A DNA stretch of 64,000 bases from Blasia pusilla (Eukaryota; Marchantiophyta; Marchantiopsida; Blasiales), in the NCBI GenBank assembly GCA_050084515.1, contig CM114273.1:41664001-41728000 (forward strand), written 5' to 3'. A program made the translations under genes and the position numbers. Position 1 is the first letter of the stretch. Each line of letters begins with the position of its first letter. The notes below the pieces were generated by a model that worked only from the letters and a program-made list of their open reading frames with translations, was not told the DNA's origin and did no database searches. This document shows positions 36,587-48,654 of this stretch, one piece after another.

Positions 36587-39022
36587 ATGTCGAGATATGG
36601 CAAAATGCGAGCGTCTTTCGATTCCGAAGGCACAAGCTTAGGCCCTTCACCTCCGCAGTCACCACCACGCTCAGTGACAGGGAGCCACGGGCATCCACAT
36701 CCTCTCTACTATGTGCAATCGCCATCCCGAGACTCGTTCACTTTCAACGAAGGAGACTCGCTCTCTCAGTCTTACGCCAGATCAACACCTTCGGGAAGCC
36801 CTTTGGCTTCACCTCTGCACAAGTCTTTCGCTGCGAAGTCGCACCAGGCGTACCACTCGGAGCCCCATCAATTCGCGACCCCCGGCAACCCCAAGCCCGG
36901 CTCGCGTCGTGTTCTTCCGCAGCCCGCCGGTGGCAATGTTGGTGCTCCTGTCGTTCACAAGCCGGGTTACCAGCCGTGGAACGGTGCGACTATTCAGGAG
37001 GAGGAAGAGCAGCTGCCATCTTCCGGTGGCAAGAGGGGCCTATCTCGTTGGTGCATTGTGTTTCTTGCCTTCGTGTTCTCCCTGGTTTTCATCTTCGTCG
37101 TGGCGCTTATTTTCTGGCTGGTGTGCCGTCCTTCGTCGCCGCATGTGGTCGTTAAGGTGAGGTTTTTTCCGTGGAACCCCACTGCTCTAGCTCTCATCTC
37201 CCCCTTACTCCCCTCATTGTGCGCATCGTCTCTTCCGGAAATCATTCGCGAGCGCTCATGTACAGAGCTTCGGCTTTGACCTGCTTGCGCGGAGTGTAAC
37301 CTCGATGGCTCATGATGCCCAAATGTTGCCTCGGTCGTGAGCCGCAGCGGATTGAGCCAATTTTGTCGGCCTCCGTAGGCCGAGTCGCGCACCCTCCCAT
37401 TCCGTCAGGTTTGGTCTCTCAAACATCTGGCAAGAGACTCGTGCTCTCTAGGCCCTTAACGGTTGGGTTTGCTGGCTCTTGGAACTGGATTATTGTTCGT
37501 ACGAGCGTCACCTTGTGGAGAGGTTTGGACGGGTTGAGCTCCAATGGTTTCCAAGCGTCTCTAGGTCTGGACGGTTGGGAGCCTTGTCGGTCCGTGTGGT
37601 AGACAGTGTTGGTGTGAGCTTCACTGGACGACCTTGTAGGGAGTTATCTTTCGACTTGTAGAGTCTAGGGGTGGAGTCGTCTTCGACCGACAGAGGGGGA
37701 GCCACACGGAGTTTCGCTGCGCGGTGACAGGACAATAGCTATGGGCCGCAGCCGACAAGAATACCGTAGAGTGGAATTGCGAGGGTTGTCCCCTTTGTTT
37801 CCATTCGGAATGTGTGCGTTAACGGGCTGTGTGTGTTTGATCGGACGAAACGGAGAAGAGTTGTGGGCCCTGATGAAAATATTCTCCTCGTTTCCCCCGT
37901 TAATTTCCGAGTACTGTACTCCGCGCTGCCGAGCTCGTCAAGAATTTGCTGGTTCTGGAGGTTTGGAGTGTGCATTCGACAGATTTTATCCAGTCGGTTT
38001 CTGCCTTCCGGGTTTTGTCTCGTGAAGTATGCGTGGGCCCCGTCGCAGCGGTGATTTCGAATGGTTTGCTGTCGGTCCCCCTACACCTTTTTGGTGTTCT
38101 TCACGGGCACATGACCAGATATGATATTTGGCTGGACCTAACGAAGTTTGTGCTTTTCCTCAACAGAGCATCCAGTTCCAAAACTTTTTGCTGGCGGAGG
38201 GGAATGACAACTCTGGCGTTCCTACTAAAGTTCTCAGCATGAACTGTACAACAACGCTGGTCTACGAGAATCCTTCGAAGTACTTCGGGTTCCACGTCTC
38301 CCCTGTGAAAGTTGCTGTCATCTACCAGCAGCTGAAGGTTGCGGATGGAGAGGTGAGAGCTTGTGCCTCTGATTCTCACTCATCTCACTTGTGCTCTTCC
38401 CGTCCGCTGAGGAGTAGGGATTGGTTTTCTGCGGATTGTTCGGCCTTCCAATGTCGTCGTCGCTGGTCGTTCTTTTTCGTCTTGGCCTATGTGGAGAGAA
38501 TTTTCTTCCCGGGGGAATTCTGCACCACACCTGAGGACATCACTCATTGTACCCGGCTTTGCGAGCTTTGTATTCGGAGCATACCAGCTCTGGACATGTG
38601 AGCTCTTTGAGGGTCTTCGTGGATTGTAGAAGGGTCCTTAGGCCCGCTGGCAGAAATGAGGGATCGACGAGTGGAGTCACGCACACTCACTCACTCACTC
38701 ACTCACTCACTCATGCTCTTGGTGTGATTTTCATAACTTGCAGGCACAGAAGATGTTCAAGCAGAAACGAAGTTCTGGCAGCATCGCCATTAACGTGCAT
38801 GCGAGCAAGTCACCAGTGTATGGGGCCGGACCGAGTCTCACTAGCACGTTCAGCGCGGGCCAGGGAGTACCTCTGCAGCTCCAGATTTATGTGAAATCCC
38901 GGGCCAATGTGGTTTGGAGGGTAGTTCGACCCAAGTACAAAAGGCGAATTACGTGTGACATAGTTGTGGATACCAGTAAGACTGGGAACTTGAGGCTTCT
39001 CCAAAAGGATTGCACTGGCTAA
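36587..39022 (+). CDS. CC1/CC2-like membrane protein with LEA-2 (WHy) domain
   Basis: Three exons (36587-37156, 38167-38352, 38744-39022), all GT-AG and in phase 0, give 344 residues, about the length of Arabidopsis CC1. The cytoplasmic N-terminus has FDSEGTSL, the hallmark YYVQSPSRDS (41-50), Ser/Pro-rich STPSGSPLASP and KPGSRRV, then an acidic EEEEQ stretch before a single membrane helix at about 155-180 (CIVFLAFVFSLVFIFVVALI). The C-terminal half is an LEA-2/WHy fold, with VYENPSKYFGFHVSP and PVYGAGPSL. CC proteins in Arabidopsis travel with cellulose synthase at the plasma membrane and bind microtubules through the basic N-terminus, keeping cellulose synthesis going under salt stress. The match is to motifs and order, and function here is inferred. 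A Pro-rich insertion recalled from the Arabidopsis proteins near the end of the fold appears to be missing. The alternative is a more distant NHL/LEA-2 protein. Confidence 0.8.
38684..38714. repeat. ACTC microsatellite in intron 2
   Basis: About seven ACTC units lie in the second intron, roughly 30 bases upstream of the acceptor of exon 3. Confidence 0.85.
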
Positions 39023-39476
39023 CCTGTGTATTTGGAGGGTGACTTCTCTCGAATCCATACGAGTAGGCGGGAGGGGAGGGGAGGGGGGGTCACTCCTTGA
39101 GAGAGACCTGCGGTGAACCTGGGTCTCGCTTATAGTCAGAGAAATTCTACTAGCGCGCTGCAGAGATGGAGAAAAACCGTCTCTGCAGCAGCGGTTGTGT
39201 TATAGTTGTAGATGGTTTCCACCGATATAGAGTAATCCTGGCAGCTTATCTGGTTATCAATGGTGTTTTATCATATACTCTAAGCTGAAGCCCGAGAAGA
39301 GATTAGATGCGGCACTCACATCACTACTAGTAGCTGGAAGTGTGCTCGAGAAAATTCTTTGGCCTTGTAACTATATGTAGGTACTGTGTGGACAACTTTT
39401 GTGGCACTGACGACGAGCGACTTTTAAGCTCTTGGTGTATTTTTGTTCTCAAGAGATTATGCCAGCATTTCGTTGG

Positions 39477-39482
39477 AATAAA
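39477..39482 (+). promoter_or_regulatory. Candidate polyadenylation signal of the CC-like gene
   Basis: AATAAA lies about 455 bases after the stop codon in a T-rich region (GTTGGAATAAAATGC). It is the first canonical signal noted downstream. The use of this site is inferred. Confidence 0.5.
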
Positions 39483-39499
39483 ATGCTAAATTGTAGATA

Positions 39500-41370
39500 C
39501 TTTTTTGGGTAGTCATGTTCGAAGTGTCCAAGTTTCTTGTCCATCCTCCATCCTTCAGTCGGATCCTCGTCTGGAGAAGCTCCTGTTTCCGGATGTTCAC
39601 TTTATGTGTGTCACTCCCCACGATATGATTGCCTGGCACGGAATTTGCAACGAGCAATTATTGAAACCAGTTGTTGGACTCTTCAGGGCTACCATTCACC
39701 GAGTGCCCAGCTCTCATTAACAGCCGGCCCTTGGTTTATGAAGTTCCGCCCTGGTCGCTACCATCTCTGCCGGCTGTTTGATGGGTAATTTGTCGGAAGT
39801 ACTCGGACTCACCTCCTTCACATCTCTCAGGTCCTTCCAACCGACAAACAATCAGAAATTCTCGTGTCTGCTTTTGCAGCTTATGATTTTACCGCACCTC
39901 ATCTGCATTTGTTAGCTACCCAATCTCTTTCCGTGGAATTCCTGATGGGGTTTGTCCAGCACGGCGGTATCATCCATATCTCGTGAACTTTTCCAGTTAC
40001 GTGACAGACATTTTCACCCAAACTTTCTTGATCTGCTAGCGCCTCCCAACTCTCACCAGGGGAGGTTTACATGGGCAGAGATGGGTTTCCATGGGGTTCA
40101 CGCAGCACACACTGTCGTTCTCTTCTCGCCTCGCGCACGCTCCCACGCGACTGATCTCTACATCCCGAGGTTCTCGTGCGCGTGCTCTTTCAGTACGCCA
40201 CCAGTCAAGTTTCTTGGGTTTTTCCAGCTCTCCGTCTGGATTCGCCGGCTACTACTCCCATCTCTTTTTTCCATGGTATTTCAGGGGCGTAATGGGGCAT
40301 CTACCCAGCACACTCCGCTCTTACGAATCTCGTGTACCTGTGACCACATCCCGAAGCCCCCGTGAGTTTCCGTGTCAGTGCTCTTTTCAGCTTACACACC
40401 AGAATTGGCGATTGTCTGTCTGCCTGTCCGTCCGTCCGGTTGGTTTCTATTCGTCCCGAGAAACTGTCGGTCACCCTACTCTACTTACTACCCTACCCGT
40501 CTCCTCTCTGATGAGGGCCGGCCGGGCCCTCCAATAATGGCGTTATGGCTGTACCGAATCGGCGATGTCTCCAGGTTCTGCCGCACGTAGTAATCAGGAC
40601 TCGGCCTGGATTTCCTCAGTCAATTTGTACAACGTTGGGGCTGCGACATCCGCGAGAGTGAGTGAGTGCGCGATGATGCTCTGACGGAACGGACACAATA
40701 GCAAATGACTTTCCTCGATCTCCATCGACCTCGTCTCGCTCCACGGGAACGCACGGGTTCAGCAGAAGTCTATGTTTGACGGGACGTCGGGACACAGGGC
40801 TTTACGAAGGAGACATATATAGTAGACGTAGCAGCAGCAGCAGTCGTGGTGGTGGTGATGTTGATGAGGTCAGATCTCAATGTGTATCTATCTATCTATC
40901 TATCTATTGATCTATCTCTCGATCGATCGATTTAGCTATCTAGTGCTCTTGTGTGTCAATCTAGACCTTGCTATCTACTTCTCTCGATGGATGGACGGAG
41001 GGATGGATGGGGCAGGCCTGGAGCGATGTGGGAAGGGAAGTGCCCTGGAGTGTTGCGAGATCGAATGTGTGAGTGCGTGAGAGAGAGAGAGAGAGAGAGA
41101 GAGGGAGCGAGAGCTAGCGATAGAGTGTGACTGTGTGATCAAAGTACCAGAGAGTTGAGGCTGAGAAGAGTCGAACACGAGCAAAGCCCTTTTCCATGTC
41201 GTGTCAGGTCTCCGTAACGCAGCGCCCGTCACCCCCCCAAATGGAGAAGAGTCTCTCGTGCCCAAAAGCGAAGATATTCTCAGCCCGCCTCGCAGCCTCA
41301 GCATACCATCATCAGCCATCCTCCAAACCTCCTCCTCCTCCTCCTCCTCTCGTGCTCGCAGTCAGATGGA
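39500..41370. other. Intergenic, GC-moderate, microsatellites, no gene seen
   Basis: No exon with recognisable protein motifs was found. CTAT units lie at 40886-40908 and GA units at 41079-41103. The simple-sequence content resembles the leader of the CC-like gene, so an unrecognised promoter or non-coding transcript is possible. Confidence 0.4.
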
Positions 41371-41777
41371 TACGTGGCGAGGACACTTAGACTTGGTAGC
41401 ACAAAGGTAAGTCCCCCCTCCCGCCACTTAGCCAGTCACATGAATACGTGGCGAGGACACTTAGACTTGGTAGCACAAAGCTAAGTCCCCCCTCCCCCCA
41501 CCCCCGCCACTTAGCCAGTCACATGAATACGTGGCGGGGACACTTAGACTTGGTAGCACAAAGCTAAGTCCCCCCTCCCCCCACCCCCGCCACTTAGCCA
41601 GTCACATGAATACGTGGCGGGGACACTTAGACTTGGTAGCACAAAGCTAAGTCCCCCCTCCCCCCACCCCCGCCACTTAGCCAGTCACAGTAACACGTGG
41701 CGGGGACACTTAGACTTGGTAGCACAAAGCTTCTCTCCGGCGCCACTTAGGCTCAGTAGCGCGAGTCTAACCACCCC
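41371..41777. repeat. Five-copy tandem repeat with ACGTGG cores
   Basis: Units begin with TACGTGGCGAGGACACTTAG or close variants at 41371, 41445, 41528, 41611 and 41694, a spacing of 74 then 83, 83 and 83 bases. Each contains CTTAGACTTGGTAGCACAAA, a C-rich tract and GCCACTTAGCCAGTCAC. The central units are almost identical. ACGTGG is the core of plant ABRE/G-box sites. No gene is recognised next to it. Confidence 0.9.
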
Positions 41778-42970
41778 TCCTCCTTTACTTGCTTGGCACA
41801 CTGTCTGCTGTGGAGCCCTTTCGCAGGGAGTGGAGTGGAAGGGAAGGAGGTGTCCAGGCTCGCGCTCGAGACAGAGAGCCATAGCTTCATAGCTAGCCAG
41901 TAGGAGTAGGAGATAGCGGGATCCCTGCAGAGTCAAACGACTATGATGGGAGGGAGGGAGGGAGTGTTTGGCTGCTGCTGCTGCATCATTCATGCTTTAC
42001 TGATCTGGGCGACTCCGTGTCAGACAGAGAGAGGAGGCCTTCCCCAGCAAAAGAGGTGAATTTTTTTCTTCATCTTCCTAATGCCCCCACCACCAGGTCC
42101 ACCTGCGCCTCGTGGTTCCAACAACTCCTGCCCAAGAAACTCACCCTTCTCGCAATCAATCCGCTCCTCCGTTTTCACCCTCCGCGCGTCTCCTAGAGGC
42201 GTCCGGGAGAAGGTGCCGCTTTTGTAACGCACACCAACTGCTCCTCCCGAAACAGGGCAGTCCGCATGACGATTTTCCTCCTCTGGATTCTCGGGGTTCG
42301 CAGATCTGGCAGTTGTTGTCCCAAAAGAGAGAGAGAGAGGGGGAGGATTATGGGAGGGCTTTATGGCAAATATGGAAACGATAGGGAGCGTGGAAATGAT
42401 GGAGGGATAAATTGGGAAAGTGGCGAAGTTGTGTGGGGGGGTGGGATGGAGCTTTTGGGTGTCGTGTCTCTTGTTTCGGTTTGTAGTGTGGGAAGTTGGA
42501 AGCTTTTTGAGTACTTGTGTCTTACGTTTCGGTTTTTATAGGGGTAGGTCCATTGCTCGGATGTTTGCAGCAACTTGTGGCCCATTTTTATTTTATTCTC
42601 TCAAGTTGGGACTTGTGTCTTCTTTAGTCCTCCTTTTTGGTTTCTAGTGCCTTTTTTTTACCCTTGGCGGCTCCATTCACCTATTTTTATTCAAACTTCT
42701 CAAGTCCTGTCCCCCCTTTTAATTTTTCCATGTCTTTCTTTGTTGTTTTTCAGCCTTGGCTCCATTCACGGATATAGAGATTTATTTGTTTTCAACTCTT
42801 GGGAGTCCTTCCTTCTATCTATCTATCTATCTCTCTCTTTCTTTCTTTATTTTGGGGTCGTTATGAAAAATGCTGGGATGTTATTTCAAAGTTGTCGTGG
42901 AATAGTTGGTTGGCACGAGATGTGTTTGTTCTATATGTGGAAATATCTTTAAGAGGCTCTTGCCAATTTT
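41778..42970. other. Intergenic, no gene seen
   Basis: The stretch passes from GC-moderate to AT-rich DNA, with GA-rich (42330-42350) and TCTA (42815-42835) microsatellites. Long open frames here come from simple sequence and carry no motifs. Confidence 0.4.
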
Positions 42971-43256
42971 CTCTTGCGCCTTTAGAATTTTGCAAGAGAC
43001 TCTTGCAAATATTTCCACATATAGAACGGATTGTTAAAACTAGGATTCTTGGCTCCAATGGCCAAGAATCCTAGTTTTATATATTTAAGCCTTTAGAATT
43101 TTGCAAGAGACCCTTGCAGATATTTCCACATATAGAACGGATTGTTAAAACTAGGATTCTTGGCTCCAATGGCCAAGAATCCTAGTTTTAACAATTTAGG
43201 CGAGTGGAGCAACTCAAAGTGAGCAAAGATTTGGCAATTCTAAAGGCGCAAGAGAA
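42971..43256. repeat. Fold-back element with tandemly repeated perfect hairpin
   Basis: A 111-bp unit starting CCTTTAGAATTTTGCAAGAG occurs at 42979 and 43090. Each unit contains a hairpin. The first has an 18-bp perfect stem (43036-43053 with 43061-43078). The second has a 24-bp perfect stem (43141-43164 with 43172-43195). Both have the loop TCCAATG. The whole is bounded by an inverted repeat (CTCTTGCGCCTTTAGAATT at 42971 and its reverse near 43237-43256). It could be a MITE-like fold-back or a source of small RNA. Confidence 0.85.
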
Positions 43257-44448
43257 ATATTGGTGCCTAACCAACCCTTGGGAAAGAATGTCGCTTATGA
43301 GGGGCCCCAAATTTGGTATTGCTCATTTGATTGCCTCCTAGTAAACCAAGATCAATCATTGCCAGTTGTCTTGGCCATGGGAGACATCTCAAAGAGAAGA
43401 GGGAAAAAAAAAATACTCTAATGTTCCTCTCCAAAGGAAATTTTTTTAAAAGAAAATTGTGTCTAACAAGAGAATTGGATTGTGACGTCTTTGTCACTTA
43501 AAACCATTCTCTTCACCTTTGGGGATGATCGTTGAGGGTGTATTGTAAGAGACAACCATTTCTTAGTTGCCCTATTTACAATGTACCCCTTACGATTTTT
43601 GCCAACTCCCCAACTACCAAAGGATTACAATATATAGGCCCCCTCTATATATATGAGGTACAAATAAAAGGAAATATTTAGAGTTTGCAGTTTCATTTTT
43701 TATTCCTTAAATAACTATCCCTTTCCTTTATAGAAATGCCACATGTTCTTATCACATTTAAGCTTGCTCACACAAAGTTTTTGAGATTTTTGGATGAAGA
43801 ATAAGGAGTTAAATGAAAGAGAAATATCTTGAAAGGAAGGTGAAGAAAAAAATATACTCTTAGGGACTCTTTGTTTCAATTATTACATGTTCTCTTTCTT
43901 AAATATTTTGGCATGTTGGATGGATTGAATGTTTCTTCTTTTTTGGGTGGAACTTACTAGGTTTCACACTTGTTACCGTTCCAAAGTGACCAAAGGAACA
44001 AGTTTCCTACTAATCAATTGACCCATATGACCTAGAGTATATGATATTAAATCGTATTCATTCTCTTAGCCTTACAATTATGCCATTACCACCAAGCCAA
44101 ATGGACTGTAAGTCCACGGACTTATGGGACACACAAGTTTGAGCGGGCACCCGTACCCGCACATCGCATTTGAGCCCGCCTCCGGAGCTTGCCGAGTCCA
44201 TAGCGGGCACATGGGCTGGCCTAGCTTGGACCCGTTTTTAGCCAGCTCGGGTGCCCGCTAAGGGCTCGACAGGCTCCACAGGCGGGCTCGAATGCGGGCC
44301 GCGAGTAAGTGAGTGGCATGTCTCGAGATGTCCGTTTCCCTGCAACCTTTTGGATTTGTAGGAGCTCTTATGGGCATGATCATATTTGAGGCCCAATTTT
44401 CCTTTTTATGATATAAGAGGATCAAAGTTGCACGTGGAAAACTTCTTT
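43257..44448. other. Intergenic, with a GC-rich island
   Basis: AT-rich DNA without genes. A GC-rich patch at 44150-44310 made of GCGGGC and CCCGC words stands out and resembles another at 51680-51920. Both look like repeat-derived islands, not exons. Confidence 0.4.
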
Positions 44449-44644
44449 GTCCACAAACATGTCTATGTGTGTGGACTCACATCCGACCTTTGGAAGGAAT
44501 TTTCCACGTGGGTCTTACCTCCCCTTCCCCACTCGCCCTTGTGTCCCACACTTGCTTGCCAATTTCTCCATCCTTGCTCCCTCTCCCGCCCTCACCACAA
44601 GAAATAAGTGTGGGCCCCACTTCTTATGATCCATGTTAGTGGAC
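44449..44644 (+). mobile_element. MITE, 196 bp, copy 2 of 3
   Basis: The terminal inverted repeats are GTCCACAAACATG (44449-44461) and CATGTTAGTGGAC (44632-44644), 12 of 13 pairing. The C-rich interior and GTGTGGGCCCCAC segment are related to the copies at 16720-16949 and 61585-61870. It is non-coding. Confidence 0.75.
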
Positions 44645-44649
44645 ATGGA

Positions 44650-47600
44650 TAGTCTCTTCTTCATACTTTTTTCTTCTAGATCCAATAAATAAGATACTTT
44701 AGATCCATATAGTGGAAGAAACAAGATTGTTGAAACGCACAACGACAATAATGGATGGAGGAAGATCTACGCTTATAATTATTTTCATCTTAGGCGTCAA
44801 TGACAAAGGATATCATTTTCTCTTCTAACTAAAGAAATTTTGTGAAGCCATGGGTGAGGTTTTCGAACTTCGTCTTTAAGAGTTTGCTCTACTCCTTCAT
44901 TTGAAAAATAGATTTTATGATGATACTACAATTTTATTTTGAGATTGAGACAACATAACTCAATTGCACTCTAACTAGTTCAACCCACTTTGCTTTTGAA
45001 TGCGCAGTTAGGATGTGAGAGATCCCATTGGCACATATCATTTTAACGGTAGGTATATTTCCATTCCCTTAATTTCCGAAAAAAATATAGTGAATTTATT
45101 TTGTAAGGGGAGATTCTACCTTCTTCTTTCTATTTTGGCTCTTTGTCACCTATACCAAGTTGATGCTCTAACTCTCCTCCCCCCCCCTTTAAACTTAATG
45201 AAATAATATTTTATTCATGATGCCCTTTTTAATTTTATTTTTCTTCTTTTTTTTTTTTTGGGGGAGACGTGTGCTAGCATTATAGATATCTATTTGATTT
45301 GATTTGATTTGATTTTACATCGTAAAATATTCAGCATGCAAAGGAACCCTATCAAAATATGTTAGAATTTTTAGTTTAGCATACAATTTCCCGTTCTTGG
45401 AAAAGTGTACTCTCACTCACAAATGAACATGAATCCTTTAACAATATTTAAAAATTCTAGAATTACAGAAATTTTTTAAAGACCTCATTCTCCCATTGTA
45501 ATATCAAACTTCCCTTCAGCATGTCCACATCAAGTTAGCCTCCTTTTCTTAAATTATAGAATACATAAGTCCATATGTTCAATATTTGTTTATACCACAT
45601 CATATTGTGTTTGAAAAATTTCTCCAACTTTTTATGGACTCTTCTAGCAGCTTTTGATCCTTTGTCTTCTCTTCTTATAACTAATGCCTTATCCCTTCTT
45701 AGTAGTGATTAATTCCTTTAACATGAAAATACTTGTTCCATAGTTTCCCTTCCATTATCTTATTGGGTTTGACGTTCATTATGGCCTCCATATTAAATTC
45801 AAAGAAATCTCATCAGCTTATCTCCAAATTACTCAATTAAGGGGGTATGCCCAATTTTGTGAAGGGGAATCACAAAAAGAAACGTAATCCCACCTTTAAT
45901 TACACAAATTTAAGTTTGCTAGGAATCATCTAGCTTCATATTTAGCAACGTCCACTTTATATCCTACTAACCCAAAAAGGGTAATGTAGAAAGAAACCCG
46001 TTTCTATACCTTTTCAAGTTTGGCTTCATACAAAAAAAACCAAAAAAATACTTATTTTCTCATTTATGACTCACGATGACTCTAGCTTTAGACTTCCTCC
46101 AATATCTAAAAAAAATATGGTACACCATATTATTTTAAAATTTATTGATAAATCCCGTGAAGACGGTTAAAAAAATTACCTAAAGTTTACATAACTTGGC
46201 GGTTTTTGACAATTGACGAAAGTTATGCTAAGAGTAGATGTGGCACCACTTTATTGTTTCTAACATGTATCTTTTTGTCATAAGGGTTGGCACCTTTTTG
46301 TCTTCCTTTTGCATGTAATCGTAACTCCATTTTGTAGAATCAATGTCACATGAAGAAGGTTGCCCACTACCATTATGACCAGTTTGATTTTATCTTGTTT
46401 AGGGCTTACAAAACATTTCCTCTCCCGTATATGTAAATATACTGGTGGGGATGCTATGGGCACCCTTCTTTGATTTTTATTTTATTTCCCCTTCTTTCCC
46501 ATCCTCTAATATGTAAGGAAATAAGAAAAGAGAAGGAGGCCCTTCATGTCTCTCTTAAAGTGTATGTGAGTAATCCTTCCCAATTTTTGTCTTCTTCCTT
46601 ATCATGAATTATACCCATCTTTGTCCCCTGCTTGGATAAAATAACATGGGAGAATCTCACAAGATCTAGTGTTAGTTTTTTGGAAGAAATAACCTATAAA
46701 TGAAAGAGTGGTGCCCACATACAACACCTTATTTTTAATAGCACTACTCAAATCTTCCCTTAAAGGTAAAGGTAGACAACTCATGGTCTCAAGCTTCAAA
46801 CTCCTAAAAGTCCATGGTGCGATTTATATTACATGGTAATTAAAAAATTATTTGATAGGGTTTCTAAAATTTTGGTGTAACCCTTTAAACTTGGATTTGC
46901 AACATCAACTGAGCAGGGAGTTTTTTTTCGTTTTTTGTTTTTTGGGGTGCTTTATGGAATTATTATTGTTTAAGAGGACTCATGGGAATAGTCGTTACTT
47001 AAGTGGCCACTTGATTATGCCACACAATAATTCCACTTAGGATTGAATCGAGTGTCAGAGACCTATATGGTCAATAAATCGCTCAAATGATATTGATCAG
47101 TATTTTCGTTTCCAAACTTATATTAGAACTGGACACATCTACTGGACATGAGCTCCTCTTGTGCCTTGGACATGCAAGTGAAGAGGACTCTTAAGTAATG
47201 ATAGTTCCCCTAGGGGTCTCTTAAGCCTATGTAACTCCATAAGAAGCTTCTTAAGCAATTTCATCTCAAATTAAACTTTGAGTAACCCTAATAGGAAGAT
47301 AATTGTCAAGTGATATTGTCAAAACTGGTACAATAGTTGTGGAACTTACAAAGAAACCATAAAAATTCCACATTATAAATAGAAAGGAGTATGAAATTTT
47401 GTAGGGGCTCATAGGTCTATCATAATCTCTCAATCATGATATCTTCACATGCTGCCTTTATGGGGAAACTCCATAAAATATGTTGGACGTGCTTGTAGGC
47501 CACCCATAGAGACCTATTTTAGGACGGCCTAATATAGTTTATTTTTTTCTTTTCTTTTCTTTTCTCGTCACTACTTCACTCCACTCAAAGACCAGCAAAT

Positions 47601-48654
47601 CTTCCCTTGTGCTTTTGATTTAATAAAAAGGATCATGTTCCTTTCCTCCGTATGGCGACTTTTACTCCACCCAATAAAATCATTACATTGTCTCAACCTC
47701 CCAATAGAGTTGCCTTATAGATCTGGGATTTCATGCACGCAAGCATTTATTAGAAGAAGACAATATATGGGAATAGCTAACGACTTCTTGAGGCTTGGTT
47801 GTTTGCAAGATTATGATAAAAGTTCAACAAATGATTAATAAATATGGAATTTCTCTTCTCTTGAAGAAATTTCATCAAAAGTTTTTGTCTCATTAAGGTT
47901 ACTCTCTCTTTATGGCTCCCTAAAGAAGAAGGGACGTCATAGGAAGCAAGAAGTAGGGCTGCGATTACCCCATGTTTGGGCTATGATGGTCATTGATATT
48001 TGTTCATTTTCTTAGAGTTTTCCCACGAAAGAATTACGTGCACTTGAGGAAATACAAATTCTTAGTTTTAGAAACCACCTTAGCCTCATGTTATTGCGTG
48101 TCTAAGTTATGACCATGCAAAAAGGAGTGGAGGAGAGGAGTGGTTGATTGCATGTGATAAGAAGCTCTAATTTTGATCTCATTCAACTCTACATGAGATT
48201 TATTAATTTTGAAAAAATAGTGTGTCAAAATTGTAAATTTTTAAAATACTCAACTCTCGATCTAATACCTAAAATTTTATTGGCCGGCTGTTTCTAAGGA
48301 AATAGTTCCACCAATGAAAAATGATTTGAAAAATGATTTGAAAAATTCCCGTTCCACCATTGTAGTGGAAATACATCTAAAAAAAACTCCAATTGCATAA
48401 TTTTTGATAAATCCAAAAAATCAAGAACTACCAAGTGTCCATGGGCAATTATCGCAATTATAGAATTTCATGTGCGAGCTCTTTTGAAATAGCCAACATG
48501 TAATTTTCTTATGTTATGTTTCCAGTTTCAAAAATATTGAATGCCAAAAATTTTCTTATTAGATTTTTTTGTTTCAAATTCCTCTCTAAAAACATTATCG
48601 CTAGACATCGCCTATTTATGGAAGGAATGGCTTTTGCATTTTTCGATTGTTTTA
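44650..48654. other. Long AT-rich stretch, no gene seen
   Basis: Four kilobases with no supported gene, RNA or clear element ends. Homopolymer and GATTT microsatellite tracts (45295-45315) occur. It is probably a deposit of very old insertions. Confidence 0.45.

Noticed and set aside
41371-41777. CRISPR array
   Set aside because: The units are direct tandem repeats without unique spacers, in a plant nuclear context.
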